Origin: Chlamydiae bacterium RIFCSPHIGHO2_12_FULL_49_9
GTDB lineage: Bacteria; Chlamydiota; Chlamydiia; Chlamydiales; SM23-39
DNA length: 6,373 nucleotides
Reading direction: 5' to 3'
Assembly: GCA_001794935.1 (NCBI GenBank)
Contig: MGLY01000029.1
Coordinates: 6,710 to 13,082, forward strand
A model generated the notes under the pieces. It searched no databases, was not told where the DNA came from, and worked only from the letters and a program-made list of their open reading frames with translations. Below are positions 1-4,888 of this stretch, piece by piece. Every line of letters starts with the position of its first letter. The stretch's first letter is position 1. Both the position numbers and the translations under genes were made by a program.

Positions 1-4
1 CGCG

Positions 5-880
5 TCAGCGTCGATCCTGCCGGCGCGATAGCGCCGATCCTGTTATTATTTTTCTTCCGGATTGAATAAATACCCCTGCGACGTAAAACAAGCCGATAAG
101 GACAACAACGATCCCTCCTGTCGATAAGGCCAGATCGTAAAAATCCAACATGTGTCTAGAGAGAAGAACTCCCGCAATGGATGCCAAAACGCCGATGGCC
201 GAGCTCCAGAAAATCAGCCATGGAAGACGGTGGCAAAAAAGGCGCGCCGTCAAGTAGGGCCCAACCAAAAACGCTAAGACGAGCAAGACGCCCACCGCTC
301 TGAATGCGCCAATGCAGGTAAGGGCCGCCAGGAAAAGAAGCAGGAAATGAAAGAGCCCGGTTTTTACGCCGAGCGTTCTTGCAAGCCCCTGATCGAAACA
401 GCCAAGTTGAAACTGTCTATAAAAAAGAAAAACCGTAGAGACATTGAGCAGCGCGAGAATCGAAGCCGACTTGAGATCGCTTCCCTGCAAAATATCGGCG
501 TTGCCCATCACCGCTTCGACACCGAGATGGACATTTTTCGTAAATACCGTGACAAATGTGATGCCGAGAGCAAAAAGAGCTGTAAAGACAAGCCCTACGC
601 TCGCATCTTCTTGAAGGCGTAAAAAGCGGACGAGCCCTTCTGTAAAAAGCGCTGTGATGAGGGCGGCCGCAAGAGCTCCGATGAGAAGAGTCGATAGATC
701 AAAAAGAGCCCCTCCCCAAAGATGGGACGCGATGAGATAGGCAACGCCGATGCCGAGAAGAATCGTGTGGGAGAGCGAATTGGCAAACATCGCCATCTTC
801 TTTAAAACGAGAAATGGGCCAATTGTTCCGCAGCAAATCGCAACAAGGCTTAAAACTGCCATCTGAAGTCCATCGATCAT
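5..880 (-). CDS. ytgD: YtgD, metal ABC transporter permease (ABC-3 family)
   Basis: This 291-residue, very hydrophobic protein is the second membrane subunit of a metal importer of the TroCD/ZnuB/MntB (ABC-3) family. It would sit in the inner membrane and pair with YtgC around the translocation path, energised by YtgB. Hydrophobic segments are visible at roughly residues 7-26, 38-52, 63-80, 93-113, 137-153, 176-192, 196-212, 220-240 and 255-273. The stretch at about 168-212, with GVKTGLFHF, IGAFRAVGVLLV and VGPYLTARLF, is the typical ABC-3 core that contacts the ATPase. The start is ATG at 880; it overlaps the ytgC stop as ATGA, with a purine-rich AAGAGA about nine bases upstream. Its TGA lies at 5-7, so the gene is complete, but its terminator would lie outside the window. 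The family is clear. The metal (iron, manganese or zinc) cannot be decided from this subunit. The symbol rests on gene order and the chlamydial context. Confidence 0.93.
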   Translation of the reverse strand: MIDGLQMAVLSLVAICCGTIGPFLVLKKMAMFANSLSHTILLGIGVAYLIASHLWGGALFDLSTLLIGALAAALITALFTEGLVRFLRLQEDASVGLVFTALFALGITFVTVFTKNVHLGVEAVMGNADILQGSDLKSASILALLNVSTVFLFYRQFQLGCFDQGLARTLGVKTGLFHFLLLFLAALTCIGAFRAVGVLLVLAFLVGPYLTARLFCHRLPWLIFWSSAIGVLASIAGVLLSRHMLDFYDLALSTGGIVVVLIGLFYVAGVFIQSGRKIITGSALSRRQDRR

Positions 881-2184
881 CGCGCGCGTCTCTTTGGGAT
901 GGGTTGAGAATGGGGATCTGTCGTCGGATCGGAGAGAAGATCGGTCAGCCTCGCTTCAATTTCAGGAGTCAAGATGTGCTCCATCTCTTCTGCCGTATTG
1001 TGAATATGCTCTCCCTGAACGCCGAGTTTTTCTGCGAGATAAAGCTCCCACAGGCGGTGCAGACGAACCAGAGAAGCTCCCTTTTGAAGACCGTCGTCTG
1101 TCAAAGAAAAAGACTTGTTCTGATCTATAAGCCACCCCTCCTTTTTCATTCGATAGAGGGCGTATTTGAGAGCCATCGATGAAACCTGGTGATCTTTTTT
1201 CAGATCGCTAAAAGCGGCCGTCTCTTTTTTCCAGATCGCCTTCAAGAGATTTTCCTCAAGACAGCGGAGTCTAAATGCGTAGACTCGCAGCATACGGAAC
1301 ACAAGGCCTCTCTTCGGGGCAAAAAGAAGGGAGAGAACGGCAATCGATGAGGCCGCAAGGACAATCATCGGGCCTGTCGGAAGGGTTAAAGAGAGAGAAA
1401 TAGAGCCGATGACAGAGATGTAATTGCCCAACAGTCCGCTCAATGCGCCAAAAAAACCGGATAAGATAAATACCGTCTGGAGTTTTTCAGAAAACTGTCT
1501 GGCTGCGACAACAGGCGCAATCACCATCCCCGACATCAGCACAACGCCGACGCTTCGGATCCCCACAATGAGCGAGATGAGAAGGAGCCAAAAGAGGATT
1601 TTTTCCAAAAGGGCGACGGGGAGATTTGCGCTGATGGAGTAATTGCGATCAAATAGCGAGGCTTGCAAAGGGCGAAACGTGAGGAAAAGAAAGGCGCTGA
1701 CAAGGAGGGCCATTGCTCCATAGATCGCAATGTGCAGATCGCTCATCGTCGCGGCTTGGCCGAAAAGGAGCATCTGCGTCTGTTTGTGCCAAACGGGAAG
1801 CGTTGATTGCATGGCGCTTGCAGCCACAATCCCAAGTCCAAAAAAAACGGAGAGGACAAATGAAAGGGCTGCGTCTGAGCGGGCTTTTCCCTTTTGCTCC
1901 AGCCACTCAATTGCCTTTAAGCCGAGAAGCGAAGAGATAAACGCACCGATGAGAACGGCGATCGAAACCCACTCTTCACCCGATGGGAAAAGGAGGGCAA
2001 AAAGGGAGACGCCGATGATCACGCCGGGATAGGCTGCGTGGGAGAGCGACTCGCTGAGGAGCGAGCGCTTTTTTAAAAAAATGGGAACGCCGATGAGCGA
2101 CGAGGCAAGACACATGAGGATGCACCCCCACATGGGCGCTCTTAAAACCGGATGGATGAAAAATTCCCAAAAAGAGATGCTCAT
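877..2184 (-). CDS. ytgC: YtgCR, metal ABC permease fused to a DtxR-type repressor
   Basis: At 435 residues this is far longer than an ordinary ABC-3 permease (about 280-300). Residues 1 to about 290 are the permease, with hydrophobic segments near 15-37, 53-67, 73-91, 106-123, 152-170, 191-209, 212-228, 236-256 and 271-290. The core includes LLEKILFWLLLISLIVGIR and GVVLMSGMVIAPVVAARQF. After a basic juxtamembrane linker (about 290-308), residues 309-435 form a DtxR/MntR-like repressor: first helix EENLLKAIWKK, winged helix 320-366 ending in FSLTDDG, then the metal-binding and dimerisation helices with RLHRLWE (374-380) and HIHNTAEEMEH (393-403). There is no SH3-like third domain. In C. trachomatis the equivalent protein is cleaved in the infected cell and releases YtgR, which represses the ytg operon; I infer the same here. 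The ATG overlaps the ytgB stop as ATGA, with GGGAT upstream. The fusion is continuous in one frame, with no sign of a frameshift. Confidence 0.94.
   Translation of the reverse strand: MSISFWEFFIHPVLRAPMWGCILMCLASSLIGVPIFLKKRSLLSESLSHAAYPGVIIGVSLFALLFPSGEEWVSIAVLIGAFISSLLGLKAIEWLEQKGKARSDAALSFVLSVFFGLGIVAASAMQSTLPVWHKQTQMLLFGQAATMSDLHIAIYGAMALLVSAFLFLTFRPLQASLFDRNYSISANLPVALLEKILFWLLLISLIVGIRSVGVVLMSGMVIAPVVAARQFSEKLQTVFILSGFFGALSGLLGNYISVIGSISLSLTLPTGPMIVLAASSIAVLSLLFAPKRGLVFRMLRVYAFRLRCLEENLLKAIWKKETAAFSDLKKDHQVSSMALKYALYRMKKEGWLIDQNKSFSLTDDGLQKGASLVRLHRLWELYLAEKLGVQGEHIHNTAEEMEHILTPEIEARLTDLLSDPTTDPHSQPIPKRRAR
880..1269 (-). other. YtgR-like DtxR-family repressor domain within ytgC
   Basis: This is the part of ytgC that encodes residues 306-435. 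Compared from memory with DtxR, the ancillary-site residues His79, Glu83 and His98 match His376, Glu380 and His395. Of the primary site, Glu105 and His106 match Glu402 and His403, while Cys102 is replaced by Glu399, the state seen in MntR. The first-helix ligand (DtxR Met10, MntR Asp8) aligns with Asn312, and MntR Glu11 aligns with Lys315, so the first-helix contribution looks altered. The domain ends in TDPHSQPIPKRRAR. The PHxxPIP element is typical of the end of DtxR domain 2. The alignment was done by eye without a profile. Confidence 0.85.
1300..1311 (-). promoter_or_regulatory. possible internal ribosome binding site and GTG start for a free repressor
   Basis: Inside ytgC, just after the last membrane segment, the minus strand reads AGAGG (1311-1307), four bases, then in-frame GTG (1302-1300, Val295). 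An in-frame ATG (Met298, 1293-1291) follows. Initiation here would give a 138-141 residue stand-alone repressor without proteolysis. The spacing is short, and AGAGG is needed anyway to encode Lys-Arg-Gly, so this may be chance. Confidence 0.2.
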
Positions 2185-2948
2185 AAAATCCCGCTGACGC
2201 TCTTTGCAGAGAGAGCTGCCGCCTCATCGAAGAGAAGCTGGCTTTTGCCAAAGGCCCGGCAGAGATTTTCTCTAGAAAAAACTTCTTTTAAGGGGCCGCA
2301 GCCAAGAAGGCGCGTATTTAATAAAAGCACCCAATCAAAGTACTCTTCCACGCTCGGCAAATCGTGGTGGACGATGAAGATCGTTTTGCCCGCCTCTTTT
2401 TGGCGGCGCAAGATAGCCATGATCTCTTTTTCAGTCGCCAGATCAACTCCTGCAAACGGCTCGTCGAGTAAAAAGATGTCGGCATTTTGAACGAGCGCCC
2501 TTGCGATAAAAAGGCGCTGCTGCTGGCCGCCGGAGAGTTGGCTGATTTGGCGGTGCGCGAAGGGGGCCATCCCGACGAGCTCAAGCGCCTCAAGCGCCGC
2601 GACCCTGTCCGCCTTTCTCAGGCGGCCAAAAAGACCGAGGCGCCCGTAGCGGCCCATCAAGACAACTTCTTTTGCCGTAATCGGAAAATCCCAATCGACC
2701 GATTTTCTTTGAGGGACGTAAGCGACTTTTGTCTTCACTTCTTTTGCGGGGAGATCGAGGATAGAAATTTTTCCCGACAGGGGCTTCACCAGGCCTAAAG
2801 CTGCTTTCAAAAGAGTGCTTTTGCCAGCGCCATTCGGACCAATGATGCCGACGAGTTTTCCTTGAGGCACCCGGAACGTCACATCCCAAAGAATGCTCGT
2901 CTTGCCATAGTTGACATTGAGATTTTTGGCCTCTATCGCGTATTTCAT
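2181..2948 (-). CDS. ytgB: YtgB, metal ABC transporter ATP-binding protein
   Basis: This is a complete 255-residue ABC ATPase on the cytoplasmic face that hydrolyses ATP to drive import through YtgC and YtgD. All motifs are present in order: Walker A GPNGAGKST (37-45), Q-loop around Gln80 (AYVPQRKSVDWDFP), signature LSGGQQQR (138-145), Walker B IFLLDEP (158-164) with catalytic Glu163, D-loop GVDLAT (167-172), and H-loop His195 (IVHHD). The RKSVDWDFP stretch after the Q-loop and MGRYGRLGLF at about 98-107 are typical of the TroB/MntA/ZnuC branch that serves ABC-3 metal permeases. The ATG overlaps the end of ytgA as ATGA. A strong GAGGGGG lies about ten bases upstream, inside ytgA, consistent with coupled translation. 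Length is normal and no key residue is missing. A specific metal cannot be assigned from this subunit. Confidence 0.95.
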   Translation of the reverse strand: MKYAIEAKNLNVNYGKTSILWDVTFRVPQGKLVGIIGPNGAGKSTLLKAALGLVKPLSGKISILDLPAKEVKTKVAYVPQRKSVDWDFPITAKEVVLMGRYGRLGLFGRLRKADRVAALEALELVGMAPFAHRQISQLSGGQQQRLFIARALVQNADIFLLDEPFAGVDLATEKEIMAILRRQKEAGKTIFIVHHDLPSVEEYFDWVLLLNTRLLGCGPLKEVFSRENLCRAFGKSQLLFDEAAALSAKSVSGIL

Positions 2949-3931
2949 TCTTCTAGCGCCCCCTCACAATCATTTTCAAGCGCCAGATGCCTCGCAATTA
3001 CATCGCCGTTTTGCCTCATCATTTCGAGATAGCTCAAATGGCTCATCGAATCCCCATATAAAGGCTCTGAGCAAATCTCGATCTCTACTCCCATCTCGCG
3101 TCCGGCGCTTGCAATCTTCCGAATTGAGTCTCGACTGACGTTTGACTCGGGGAAAACCACAGAAATCTTATGAGCGCGCAAATAGTCAATGATGCCTTGA
3201 ATATCGACAGGGCTGAGCTGGCCATCCGGAGCCAGTCCTTCCGGAGCCGCGAATCGATCCTCCCAACTTTTTTCACCCGGATTGGCCAAATAACAACGGG
3301 CAAAGTAGTGAAATGCATCATGGCTTGTGACGAGATATCTTTTTTCGGAGGGGATCTTCCGCATCTTTTCGATGAGAGCCAAATGGGCCTCATCCATCTG
3401 CAGCATCAGAGCCTCTCCCCTCTCGCAATACTCGGAAGTCCCTTCGGGATCAAGAGATGAGAGCTCTTCAATAATCGAAGGAACAGCCTCCTTCCAAAGA
3501 GAGATATCCATCCAGATATGGGGATCTACCGCATCTTCTCTGAGCAAAATCCTCTCGGGATAAGCCTCTTGAATCCTCTCGCCAAGGGCAATCGCCTTGT
3601 GGGTGCCCTTCAATTGAGAAGAAAGACCGGCGCCGTGCTCAAGACCCAGGCCGTTGTAGAAGATGAGATCGGCTCTTGCGAGCTTCTCGCCATCCCCTTT
3701 GACAATCTCATAGCTGTGGGGATCCAGCTCGCCCTGGATCAGGACCCAGTTGCTCACCCGGTCTCCCCCAACAGCCGCTACGAGATCTCCGACCTGGGCG
3801 GTTGTTGAAAGAATTTTTATCTTTCCGTCGTCTTGCATCCACTCCCCCAGGCGGCTTTTGGACGCCTTAAAGCAGCCAATAGCCAGAAGGGGGAGAAGAA
3901 GGAGGAAAAGAACTTTTTTTACATTCAGCAT
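2945..3931 (-). CDS. ytgA: YtgA, metal-binding periplasmic lipoprotein (cluster 9 SBP)
   Basis: This 328-residue solute-binding protein belongs to the TroA/PsaA/ZnuA (cluster 9) family and would deliver a metal ion to YtgCD. The N-terminus MLNVKKVLFLLLLPLLAIGC is a signal peptide with a lipobox ending at Cys20, so it is probably a lipoprotein. Likely metal ligands are His72 (DPHSYE), His138 (DPHIWMD), His204 (TSHDAFHYF) and Asp294 (YGDSMS). As I recall, C. trachomatis YtgA uses three His and one Asp at equivalent places. The family stretch SPVDIQGIIDYLRAHKISVVFPESNVS (239-265) is intact. There is no His-rich loop between the first two ligands, which argues against a dedicated ZnuA. It is first in the operon. 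The ATG at 3931 is the only start that gives a clean signal peptide, although no good Shine-Dalgarno precedes it. Iron and manganese are the favoured substrates, by inference. Confidence 0.94.
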   Translation of the reverse strand: MLNVKKVLFLLLLPLLAIGCFKASKSRLGEWMQDDGKIKILSTTAQVGDLVAAVGGDRVSNWVLIQGELDPHSYEIVKGDGEKLARADLIFYNGLGLEHGAGLSSQLKGTHKAIALGERIQEAYPERILLREDAVDPHIWMDISLWKEAVPSIIEELSSLDPEGTSEYCERGEALMLQMDEAHLALIEKMRKIPSEKRYLVTSHDAFHYFARCYLANPGEKSWEDRFAAPEGLAPDGQLSPVDIQGIIDYLRAHKISVVFPESNVSRDSIRKIASAGREMGVEIEICSEPLYGDSMSHLSYLEMMRQNGDVIARHLALENDCEGALEE

Positions 3932-3958
3932 AAACTAACCATTCTGCAAGCAACATAG

Positions 3959-3964
3959 ATTAGA
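3959..3964 (-). promoter_or_regulatory. candidate -10 box for the ytgABCD operon
   Basis: On the minus strand TCTAAT matches TATAAT at five of six bases and lies 27 bases before the ytgA ATG, giving a leader of about 20 bases. No good -35 box stands 16-18 bases further upstream; that position is filled by a pyrimidine tract (3973-3992). Degenerate -35 elements are common in chlamydial sigma-66 promoters. It is the best leftward candidate I see. Confidence 0.4.
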
Positions 3965-3972
3965 ATGTCTCT

Positions 3973-3992
3973 AAAAAGAAAAAAAGAAAAAA
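3973..3992. other. 20-base pure-purine A-rich tract in the divergent promoter region
   Basis: The plus strand has runs of five, seven and six A separated by single G residues, with no pyrimidine for 20 bases. On the ytgA strand this is a T-rich tract immediately upstream of the candidate -10 box, where a -35 element or spacer would sit. A-tracts of this kind bend DNA and can stimulate chlamydial promoters. That role is inferred. Confidence 0.5.
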
Positions 3993-3997
3993 CGTAG

Positions 3998-4011
3998 TTT
4001 CTTGCAAGAAA
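3998..4011. promoter_or_regulatory. perfect 14-bp palindrome, candidate repressor operator
   Basis: TTTCTTGCAAGAAA is a perfect inverted repeat in the region shared by the divergent ytgA operon and the unknown gene. Its TTGCAA core doubles as the -35 box of the rightward promoter, so a bound dimer would block that promoter. A looser relative, TTCTGCAAGCAA, lies at 3942-3953 over the predicted ytgA start of transcription. The YtgR domain encoded in the same operon is the obvious candidate ligand, by inference only. Near matches to the motif also occur inside coding sequence, which lowers the weight of the evidence. Confidence 0.4.
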
Positions 4012-4030
4012 AGAACCCAACTCATATAAT
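4002..4030 (+). promoter_or_regulatory. sigma-70-type promoter for the unknown gene
   Basis: TTGCAA (4002-4007) and a consensus TATAAT (4025-4030) are separated by exactly 17 bases. Transcription should begin near 4037, giving a leader of about 114 bases before the ATG at 4151. The -35 box lies within the 14-bp palindrome. An imperfect inverted repeat, CCAA(4033-4036)/TTGG(4042-4045), surrounds the predicted start point. Confidence 0.65.
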
Positions 4031-4067
4031 CACCAATTAATTTGGAAAAAGCAGAGTAACCGACCAT

Positions 4068-4095
4068 AATCCTAGAACTCTCGTTCGAGAGGATT
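4068..4095 (+). promoter_or_regulatory. inverted repeat / hairpin in the leader of the unknown gene
   Basis: Two overlapping pairings are possible. The inner one is CTCTCG (4078-4083) with CGAGAG (4086-4091). The outer one is AATCCT (4068-4073) with AGGATT (4090-4095), enclosing CTCG/CGAG (4080-4083 with 4086-4089) and leaving AGAACT bulged. If transcription starts near 4037, this folds in the 5' leader. No T-run follows, so it is not a terminator. It could be an RNA structure or a protein-binding site. Confidence 0.4.
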
Positions 4096-4139
4096 GGATT
4101 AAAAAGTTTTAGAAAAAACCACATAAATTAAATTTGACC

Positions 4140-4143
4140 AGGA
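4140..4143 (+). promoter_or_regulatory. ribosome binding site of the unknown gene
   Basis: AGGA is seven bases before the ATG at 4151. It fixes that start over the in-frame Met12, which has no such site. Confidence 0.65.
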
Positions 4144-4150
4144 AAACATC

Positions 4151-4684
4151 ATGACCGTGGCACAGAAAGAAGAGATCAGAGAAATGAGATCCGCAAAAGG
4201 ATTTAAAGAGATTGAGGATGTGATTGCCAAAGCGATCAAGAAGATCGGTGGCCGCAAAGAGAACGAACTGTGCAAGTACCTTCCCATGAAGACCGGCGGC
4301 TATATGCACCACTTCACACTTCGAAAAATGAAGTACAAGCAACCCCAGGAGCTCTGCTCTATCATCGAGCGCTTTGTCATCAACTCCGACAAGCCGACCA
4401 TCATCGCTCCAAAGCAGAGAGCCGCTCGAGGGTCCCGCAAACGTCGCGATCATATGAACTTCACCCGCAACCAGTTAGAGCGCATGCTCAACATCGCGCG
4501 CCTTGCCGGCGACAAAGAGATCATGACGATCCTGATGCCGAAGAAGTCCCTCGGTTCTTGCAAAAGGGAGCTGATCCAGGCGATCCGCCATAATAAGGCG
4601 GAACAAGAGCTCTGGAATTCATACGTTGAGGCCGTTCAAGCCCAACAGCTTCTCCAGACAAACGACCTTTCCGCTCAACACTAA
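4151..4684 (+). CDS. conserved chlamydial protein of unknown function, strongly basic
   Basis: I do not recognise a domain in this 177-residue protein. Its place between an NTT transporter and ytgA matches, from memory, C. trachomatis CT066, a hypothetical gene. There is no signal peptide or membrane segment, so it should be cytoplasmic. It has about 35 Lys/Arg against 20 Asp/Glu, with a basic cluster at 88-99 (KQRAARGSRKRR) between two probably helical halves (about 17-76 and 104-170). This composition suggests nucleic-acid binding, which is inference. Two short elements resemble each other, CKYLPMKTGG (41-50) and TILMPKKSLG (126-135), hinting at a weak internal repeat. Cysteines are at 41, 69 and 137. 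The start is set by AGGA seven bases upstream, and the reading frame, codon use and following terminator all indicate a real gene. It is transcribed away from ytgA, from its own promoter. Confidence 0.88.
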   Translation: MTVAQKEEIREMRSAKGFKEIEDVIAKAIKKIGGRKENELCKYLPMKTGGYMHHFTLRKMKYKQPQELCSIIERFVINSDKPTIIAPKQRAARGSRKRRDHMNFTRNQLERMLNIARLAGDKEIMTILMPKKSLGSCKRELIQAIRHNKAEQELWNSYVEAVQAQQLLQTNDLSAQH

Positions 4685-4706
4685 AAATTTCCTTTCCTTA
4701 ATGTGC

Positions 4707-4742
4707 AGCCCCCGAGGTCTTTATAATCTCGGGGGCTTTTTT
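4707..4742 (+). terminator. intrinsic terminator after the unknown gene
   Basis: AGCCCCCGAGGT (4707-4718) pairs with ATCTCGGGGGCT (4726-4737), giving twelve pairs including one G-U, with a seven-base loop at 4719-4725. A run of six T follows (4737-4742), then more T-rich sequence. It begins 22 bases after the stop codon at 4684 and separates the unknown gene from the translocase gene. No T-run exists for the other direction, so it acts rightward only. Confidence 0.95.
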
Positions 4743-4798
4743 CTTCTTCAGAGTCATAAATAAAAAATTTACTTTCCAGCCCCATAGCTACTTTGCAG

Positions 4799-4838
4799 TT
4801 GCTTTTTATCTGAAAAGGCTTATGATGTTAGGTTGACA
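4799..4838 (+). promoter_or_regulatory. candidate promoter elements for the translocase gene
   Basis: Two readings compete. The first is TTGCTT (4799-4804), 16 bases, then TATGAT (4821-4826, five of six matches to the -10 consensus), with transcription starting near 4833. The second uses a perfect TTGACA (4833-4838), but its -10 region at 4856-4861 is only TTGAAA, a poor match. I slightly favour the first for its better -10 box; both may be used. The rest of 4743-4888 is AT-rich and shows no gene. Confidence 0.45.
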
Positions 4839-4876
4839 AAACAAAAGAATCTTTCTTGAAACATTAGTAACTTTTT

Positions 4877-4881
4877 AAGGA
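4877..4881 (+). promoter_or_regulatory. ribosome binding site of the translocase gene
   Basis: AAGGA is seven bases before the ATG at 4889. It supports this start and the N-terminus MSQTATKGAE. Confidence 0.75.
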
Positions 4882-4888
4882 TAAATCG

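Noticed and set aside
376..385. TTCTTGCAAG, a ten-base match to the palindrome, within ytgD.
   Set aside because: It encodes Leu-Ala-Arg-Thr in a conserved region and is not near a promoter. It shows that the motif can arise by chance.
814..1182. Open plus-strand frames across ytgC and ytgD (also 347-622 and 1730-2032).
   Set aside because: They are antisense to well-supported membrane protein genes and have no plausible start signals or protein features.
4068..4100. The GTTCGAGA sequence resembles a tRNA T-loop.
   Set aside because: The five bases before and after the would-be loop do not pair as a T-arm, and no acceptor, D or anticodon arm is present nearby.
4555..4566. TTCTTGCAAAAG, another near match to the palindrome, within the unknown gene.
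   Set aside because: It lies late in the coding sequence over Ser-Cys-Lys codons, and no promoter is evident beside it.
4722..4727. Consensus TATAAT inside the terminator loop.
   Set aside because: No -35 box lies at suitable spacing, and a transcript from here would begin within the terminator. It is probably chance in the AT-rich loop.
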